Assembly (NCBI GenBank): GCA_020216745.1
Contig: JAIWNQ010000209.1
Span: forward strand, 1 to 10,000
Source: Candidatus Hydrogenedens sp.
GTDB taxonomy: Bacteria > Hydrogenedentota > Hydrogenedentia > Hydrogenedentales > Hydrogenedentaceae
Length of the DNA stretch: 10,000 nucleotides
Direction: 5' to 3'
The notes beneath the pieces were generated by a model. That model was not told where the DNA came from. It saw only the letters and a list, made by a program, of their open reading frames with translations, and did not search any database. This document shows positions 6,561-10,000 of the stretch, piece after piece. The stretch's first letter is position 1; the number at the start of each line of letters is the position of its first letter. Made by a program: the position numbers and the translations under genes.

Positions 6561-6582
6561 TGTGGTTAAAATGTAATTATAT
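6561..6582 (+). repeat. 22-bp repeat, right copy
   Basis: This is the second copy of the repeat at 6186-6207, with two differences. One of them breaks the palindrome at a single position. It lies after the small membrane protein gene and its terminator, 8 bp short of the anti-sigma stop codon on the other strand. The same bases can pair with the neighbouring ATTATATTTT (6581-6590), but no U tract follows on the minus strand. Confidence 0.55.
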
Positions 6583-6589
6583 TATATTT

Positions 6590-7267
6590 TTAAAGCATTC
6601 TATCAAGATATATTTGTTTAAGTAGTTCTGCTTTTTCTTTCATAGCTTTCTGCAAAATTTCATTGGCACGTGGACACCCTGGATTTTTCCGCAATGCTAC
6701 TTGAGCCGATTCCAATTCCTGGTCAATTACAGAAACAGATTTTAAGGGGTATATCGAGTACCCTTGAGCGTTTTGTAATAAGGGCGATAGTGCAGAGCCT
6801 AATACTTCGATTTCATGTTTTAAATCTCGTGTAACATCTTTTTCACGAGTTGGTTTTGTTACTTGTGTAGTGATTTTAGCAAAGGTATTTATATTTTCTG
6901 GTGTCGATATAGCATTTATAGTTGGATAATGTTCTACAAAAAGGTAATACCCTAAAATCAGCCAAATTAAAACACAAATTGAAATGAAGATAGGGGAATT
7001 TCTTTTTGAAGGGGTGGGTATGATTTCTATTTGTTTTCTTTGTTCTTTTGCCCTTTTTAAAATTTCCAGTGTCAACTCTTTTGGTGGTTCCACCTCTCGG
7101 GCAGAATCAAAGAATTTTAGTGATGCACAAATTGCATCCACTTCGGCTTTACATTGCGGACATTGACTTAGATGCCTTGCAATTCCCGAGAAAATAGGAC
7201 CCTTGCCATCAACGAGAACCTCTGCATAGGTTATCAACTGTGTCCGTGTAGGGTGTTTTAATATCAT
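6590..7267 (-). CDS. Probable zinc-type anti-sigma factor, single-pass membrane protein
   Basis: This 225-residue protein probably holds the ECF sigma encoded just upstream at the inner membrane until a signal arrives. The cytoplasmic N-terminus has the ZAS motif H32-x3-C36-x2-C39, followed by a helical linker. One membrane helix spans about 92-111 (PIFISICVLIWLILGYYLFV). The outer part, about 112-225, is not a known sensor fold. It ends in a charged helical stretch (about 182-222, with N-P-G-C-P-R-A-N in the middle) that looks like a TPR-type helix pair. The gene follows the sigma gene by 71 bp, the usual order for such pairs. Its ribosome binding site is weak (AAAGAAAA, about 11 nt before the ATG), which would keep anti-sigma below sigma unless S1 or coupling helps. 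The N-terminal motif and context support the role; no sigma target is shown. Confidence 0.82.
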   Translation of the reverse strand: MILKHPTRTQLITYAEVLVDGKGPIFSGIARHLSQCPQCKAEVDAICASLKFFDSAREVEPPKELTLEILKRAKEQRKQIEIIPTPSKRNSPIFISICVLIWLILGYYLFVEHYPTINAISTPENINTFAKITTQVTKPTREKDVTRDLKHEIEVLGSALSPLLQNAQGYSIYPLKSVSVIDQELESAQVALRKNPGCPRANEILQKAMKEKAELLKQIYLDRML

Positions 7268-7338
7268 AATATATTATTTTCTTTTTAGTCTATATATTAA
7301 ATCTATATACCTTCAATAAAGTTTCTAAAACATCAAAT

Positions 7339-8043
7339 TTAATGTTCATTTAGATATTCACGAAATTCTTCTAAATAAGGTCTTAACGCTCTTTCGGTGC
7401 GGAGAACCCTGGTTTTGGCTGTGCCAATGGGTATATCCATAATATTTGCAATCTCCTCATAGGAGAGGTCTAAAAAGCGACGTAACACAAAGGTTTCCCT
7501 TTGTTCAACTGGTATTTTTTTCAATGCTTCGTTTATGGCTTCCGAAATTTCTTTGCACTTTGTTTTTTTCCAGACGCTTAGACGTGGGTCTGCTTGATGT
7601 TCTATTGGGCTCCAATCGTGATTATCATCTGGACTATCTTTAGAATTCCACCATTGAGATAAACTAAAGAATCGAGGTCGACGATTCTGGAGCCCCCATT
7701 CTTTTGAAATAATATTACTCGCAATAGTAAATAAATAGGTTGTAAATTTTGCAGTTGGTTGATAACGAGAAGCATTGCTTACAATAGCCATAAATACTTC
7801 TTGAGTTAACTCTTCTGCGATATGCCAGTTATGAATCATACGATACATATAATTAAAGACACTACGTTCATGTCGACGAAGTAACTCCGCAAACGCTTCT
7901 TCGTTCCCTTCACCGAAAGCAAGCATTAAGTCCTCATCTTTCCATTCCGCAAGAGGAACAGAATCGTCCCTTACCCGCAACACAGATTTTTGTTCGCGTG
8001 TTACGTGCTGAAACGAGACAATATTTCGATTTTTCGGATTCAT
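7339..8043 (-). CDS. RNA polymerase sigma factor, ECF subfamily
   Basis: This 234-residue sigma-70-family protein has only regions 2 and 4, the ECF layout. Region 2 covers about 37-121, with the core-binding and -10-recognition stretch A-E-E-L-T-Q-E-V-F (76-84) and F-T-T-Y-L-F-T-I-A-S-N (100-110). A 40-residue linker with a W-W and many acidic residues follows. Region 4 (about 165-226) carries the helix-turn-helix L-S-Y-E-E-I-A-N...G-T-A-K-T-R-V (193-212) that reads the -35. About 35 residues precede region 2, longer than usual. The ribosome binding site before 8043 is poor, so a later start is possible, but no in-frame ATG lies before region 2. The anti-sigma gene follows. Upstream on the same strand is GGAAC-17-TATAAT, which may serve autoregulation. 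Confidence 0.95.
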   Translation of the reverse strand: MNPKNRNIVSFQHVTREQKSVLRVRDDSVPLAEWKDEDLMLAFGEGNEEAFAELLRRHERSVFNYMYRMIHNWHIAEELTQEVFMAIVSNASRYQPTAKFTTYLFTIASNIISKEWGLQNRRPRFFSLSQWWNSKDSPDDNHDWSPIEHQADPRLSVWKKTKCKEISEAINEALKKIPVEQRETFVLRRFLDLSYEEIANIMDIPIGTAKTRVLRTERALRPYLEEFREYLNEH

Positions 8044-8071
8044 AGTCTATCTTTATAGTATTTTTTAAATT

Positions 8072-8099
8072 ATTATATCAATAAAATGAAAAAAGTTCC
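8072..8099 (-). promoter_or_regulatory. Promoter region of the sigma / anti-sigma operon
   Basis: On the minus strand a perfect TATAAT (8077 to 8072) lies 17 bp after GGAAC (8099 to 8095). GGAAC is the classic ECF -35 core, while TATAAT is a housekeeping -10, so this may be a mixed or dual promoter. Transcription would start near 8065, about 20 nt before the sigma ATG. Confidence 0.5.
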
Positions 8100-8183
8100 T
8101 AATCCACATCCATCTTTAAAAATAAACGAATTATTTCTACAAATATTTAAACGTGTTATTAAAAATTTTATGTTGAAGATTCT

Positions 8184-8204
8184 TAATTTATGAAAAATAA
8201 ATTA
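8184..8204. repeat. 8-bp inverted repeat upstream of the purO promoter
   Basis: TAATTTAT (8184-8191) and ATAAATTA (8197-8204) are perfect inverted arms around a 5-nt centre, ending 6 bp before the purO -35. This could be an operator or an A-T rich UP element. The rest of the gap between sigma and purO (8100-8183) is featureless A-T rich DNA. Confidence 0.35.
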
Positions 8205-8210
8205 TCGATG

Positions 8211-8239
8211 TTGTAAATGCATTTTATTCTTTGTATAAT
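8211..8239 (+). promoter_or_regulatory. purO-purB operon promoter, sigma-70 type
   Basis: TTGTAA (8211-8216), exactly 17 bp, then a perfect TATAAT (8234-8239). The expected start of transcription is near 8246. The upstream ATG at 8217 lies inside this promoter, so it cannot be translated from this message and the purO start is moved to 8313. The leader is about 66 nt. Confidence 0.75.
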
Positions 8240-8312
8240 AAAAAGTCTCACTATAGATATACCGATAGAAATAAATATTATTACAATTAAAAAGAGAAAG
8301 GATGTTTTTCTT

Positions 8313-8966
8313 ATGTACATAGGGAGAATCGTGTCTGTTGCTCAAACTGAAGATGGTAGACTGTGTGCTATGTATCGTGTTTCAAGTCGTTCATTTCCAA
8401 ACCGTCAAGCGGTGTTGGGAAAAAATAAAGTAACTATAACTCCTTTAGCAGGACATGAGGCAGACCTTCAAAAAAATCCATATATTTCTTATAACTGTTT
8501 AAAGAGTGTTTTGGATGGGGAAGTTGCAGTTTTAAGTAATGGGAGTCACACAGACCCAATTGCAGAAAAAATAATCAATGGGATGCCGACACGGGACGCT
8601 ATTGCTTTAACACTCATTGCACTTGATTTTGAAAAAGATGATTATGCTACACCGCGAATTGTAGCGGTTATTGATAAGGCTGAAGGTTCAGGATGGTTGG
8701 GTATTGTTCGTTCGGATGGGTTGGAGGTGTGCAGAATGGACTTAAAACCAGGACGATTTTTTTATGTAGCAACGTATGAAGAAAACTATATTAGTTCTTG
8801 CCATGGGGGTGTTTTCCCTGCTCTTACTGCGGAAGAGGCATGTGCTTTCATTCTTGGTGGTGGTGTTTTCTCAGAACGTACACATCCGATAACTGCGGTC
8901 AGTGCAATGGCAACAGACGAAGGTTTTGATATTGCTATTCAAAATTCTCCTGTTTACGCTAAATGA
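8313..8966 (+). CDS. purO: IMP cyclohydrolase, archaeal PurO type
   Basis: PurO closes the ring of FAICAR to give IMP, the last step of purine synthesis; most bacteria use the PurH cyclohydrolase domain instead. The protein has 217 residues from 8313, near the usual length of about 200. It follows the PurO pattern throughout: M-Y-I-G-R at the start, Y-R-V-S-S-R-S-F-P-N-R (21-31), N-P-Y-I-S-Y-N-C (55-62), S-N-G-S-H-T-D-P-I (75-83), E-K-D-D-Y-A-T-P-R-I (107-116), G-W-L-G-I-V (127-132), Y-V-A-T-Y-E (151-156) and T-H-P-I-T-A (190-195). Start 8313 has AAAGGA 10 nt upstream and is downstream of the promoter. purB follows after 63 bp, which supports a purine role. Enzyme activity in bacterial members of this family is an inference from the conserved motifs and context. 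Confidence 0.9.
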   Translation: MYIGRIVSVAQTEDGRLCAMYRVSSRSFPNRQAVLGKNKVTITPLAGHEADLQKNPYISYNCLKSVLDGEVAVLSNGSHTDPIAEKIINGMPTRDAIALTLIALDFEKDDYATPRIVAVIDKAEGSGWLGIVRSDGLEVCRMDLKPGRFFYVATYEENYISSCHGGVFPALTAEEACAFILGGGVFSERTHPITAVSAMATDEGFDIAIQNSPVYAK

Positions 8967-9029
8967 TGGTGAGCATCAGTTCAATAATTTTTAAACAAAT
9001 CAAATATAATGTATCTGAGGAATAATGGT

Positions 9030-10000
9030 ATGATTGACTATACCACGTATGTAAGCCCGTTTGTTGAGCGATTTGCCACAAAAGAAATGATAGCCCTGTG
9101 GAGTCCTCAGAAAAAATTCTCAACGTGGCGGAAATGTTGGTTGGCTCTCGCTGAAGCTGAAAAAGAATTAGGATTAGAAATCTCTGATGAACAAATTGAC
9201 GAGTTGAAAAATCATTTAGAGGACATTGACTTTGAAAAAGCGAGAGCTTATGAGGAACAAACACGACATGATGTTATGGCACATATATTAACTTTAGGGG
9301 ATGTTGCCCCAAAAGCAAAACCGATTATTCATTTGGGGGCAACAAGCTGTTTTGTTACAGACAACACCGATGCAATCCTTATTCGAGAGGCGCTCTTACT
9401 GATACGGAATAAAATTGTTGCGATTTTAAAACGTTTAAAGAGTTTTGCAATCCACTATAAAGATTTACCGACATTAGGTTATACTCACTTTCAGCCAGCA
9501 CAGCTGGTCACCGTTGGGAAACGGGCATGTCTATGGGCGCAAGACCTTGTTTTAGATTTAAGGCACATTGAGTTTTTCCTATCTGAAATGCGATGCAGAG
9601 GTGTAAAAGGAGCAACAGGGACGCAAGCATCATTTTTAGTTCTTTTTAATGGTGACCATGAAAAGGTAAAAAAATTAGATTGTCTTATTGCTGAAAAATT
9701 AGGATTTGTATCTTCGATACCTGTATCAGGACAAACATATACACGAAAAATAGATACTCACGTATTGCAAATCTTAGCAGGGATAGGGGAATCTGTTCAC
9801 AAGTTTGCGACGGACTTGCGTTTACTCCAACACATGAAAGAAATAGAGGAACCCTTTGAAAAATCACAGGTGGGTAGTTCTGCAATGCCTTATAAACGTA
9901 ACCCTATGCGTTCAGAGCGGGCATGTGCTCTGGCTCGCTTTGTTATGGGTATCCCTATATATAGTGGGTTTACAACCGCTGTGCAATGGATGGAACGCAC
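9030..10000 (+). CDS. purB: Adenylosuccinate lyase, N-terminal two-thirds (cut by window edge)
   Basis: This enzyme splits SAICAR to AICAR and adenylosuccinate to AMP, releasing fumarate both times. The first 323 codons are present. Visible family landmarks are R-H80-D-V-M-A-H, L-G-A-T-S-C-F-V-T-D-N-T-D (102-114), T-H153-F-Q-P-A-Q for the general acid, G-V-K-G-A-T-G-T-Q-A-S-F (191-202), and the mobile-loop signature G-S-S-A-M-P-Y-K-R-N-P-M-R-S-E-R (282-297), which holds the catalytic serine (S283 or S284). The wording matches the animal-type ADSL branch (for example V-G-K-R before L-W-x-Q-D-L, and V-S-G-Q-T-Y-T-R-K) more than the E. coli or B. subtilis forms. The ATG at 9030 follows GAGG by 9 nt; the ATG at 9025 is out of frame. 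It is probably co-transcribed with purO. About 150 residues should lie beyond the window. Confidence 0.96.
   Translation, partial: MIDYTTYVSPFVERFATKEMIALWSPQKKFSTWRKCWLALAEAEKELGLEISDEQIDELKNHLEDIDFEKARAYEEQTRHDVMAHILTLGDVAPKAKPIIHLGATSCFVTDNTDAILIREALLLIRNKIVAILKRLKSFAIHYKDLPTLGYTHFQPAQLVTVGKRACLWAQDLVLDLRHIEFFLSEMRCRGVKGATGTQASFLVLFNGDHEKVKKLDCLIAEKLGFVSSIPVSGQTYTRKIDTHVLQILAGIGESVHKFATDLRLLQHMKEIEEPFEKSQVGSSAMPYKRNPMRSERACALARFVMGIPIYSGFTTAVQWMER

Noticed and set aside
7289..7309. Direct repeat TCTATATA (7289-7296 and 7302-7309) between sigma and anti-sigma genes
   Set aside because: It is an 8-base A-T rich repeat in a very A-T rich spacer with no other supporting signal.
8217..8312. 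32-residue N-terminal extension of PurO from the ATG at 8217
   Set aside because: The region contains the TATAAT of a well-formed promoter, has no ribosome binding site, and PurO proteins begin at M-Y-I-G-R.
8964..8993. TGATG/CATCA hairpin over the purO stop followed by T-rich sequence, as a terminator between purO and purB
   Set aside because: The stem is only 5 bp and the T run begins several bases later; shared function and the short gap favour co-transcription.
8959..9264. 101-codon open frame on the minus strand
   Set aside because: It covers the purO-purB junction and the start of purB, which is plainly coding on the plus strand.

Overview
The window is AT-rich, densely coded bacterial DNA. 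Nothing in it settles the phylum. The six-domain S1 protein with a C-terminal tail is the form typical of Gram-negative-type bacteria, and the zinc-type anti-sigma with its ECF sigma also fits a bacterium. The cysteine-rich 4Fe-4S protein at the left edge suggests an anaerobe. The purine genes at the right edge are an archaeal-type PurO and an adenylosuccinate lyase of the kind seen in eukaryotes. That mix suggests an uncultured, deep-branching bacterial lineage; this is inference. I see no tRNA, rRNA, CRISPR array or transposase.

Layout from the left: (1) Minus strand, an SDR-family reductase (169-999) sits 3 bp upstream of the start of a two-cluster 4Fe-4S protein that runs off the window (1-165). 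(2) Plus strand, an exported glycerophosphodiester phosphodiesterase (1104-1991). It converges on a minus-strand acetolactate synthase large subunit, ilvB (2086-3915), across a shared hairpin. There is no ilvN next to ilvB. (3) Minus strand, rpsA encoding ribosomal protein S1 (4072-6048), with a strong promoter, a hairpin at the very 5' end of its mRNA and a GC-rich terminator. (4) Divergent from rpsA, a 70-residue, two-helix, histidine-rich membrane protein (6236-6448) with its own promoter and terminator. It is bracketed by near-identical 22-bp repeats that carry a palindrome. (5) Minus strand, an ECF sigma factor (7339-8043) followed by its probable membrane anti-sigma factor (6590-7267). 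(6) Plus strand, a purine operon: purO-like IMP cyclohydrolase (8313-8966) then purB (9030 onward, cut by the window end).

How the genes fit together: purO and purB encode late steps of purine synthesis and share one clear sigma-70-type promoter. The sigma and anti-sigma genes look like a self-contained signalling pair. The same 10-base string containing GGAAC lies upstream of both the sigma gene and the small membrane protein, a weak hint that the protein could belong to the sigma regulon. Three gene starts (1104, 6236, 8313) lie downstream of the longest possible start, as judged from ribosome binding sites and, for purO, from a promoter that overlaps the earlier ATG.
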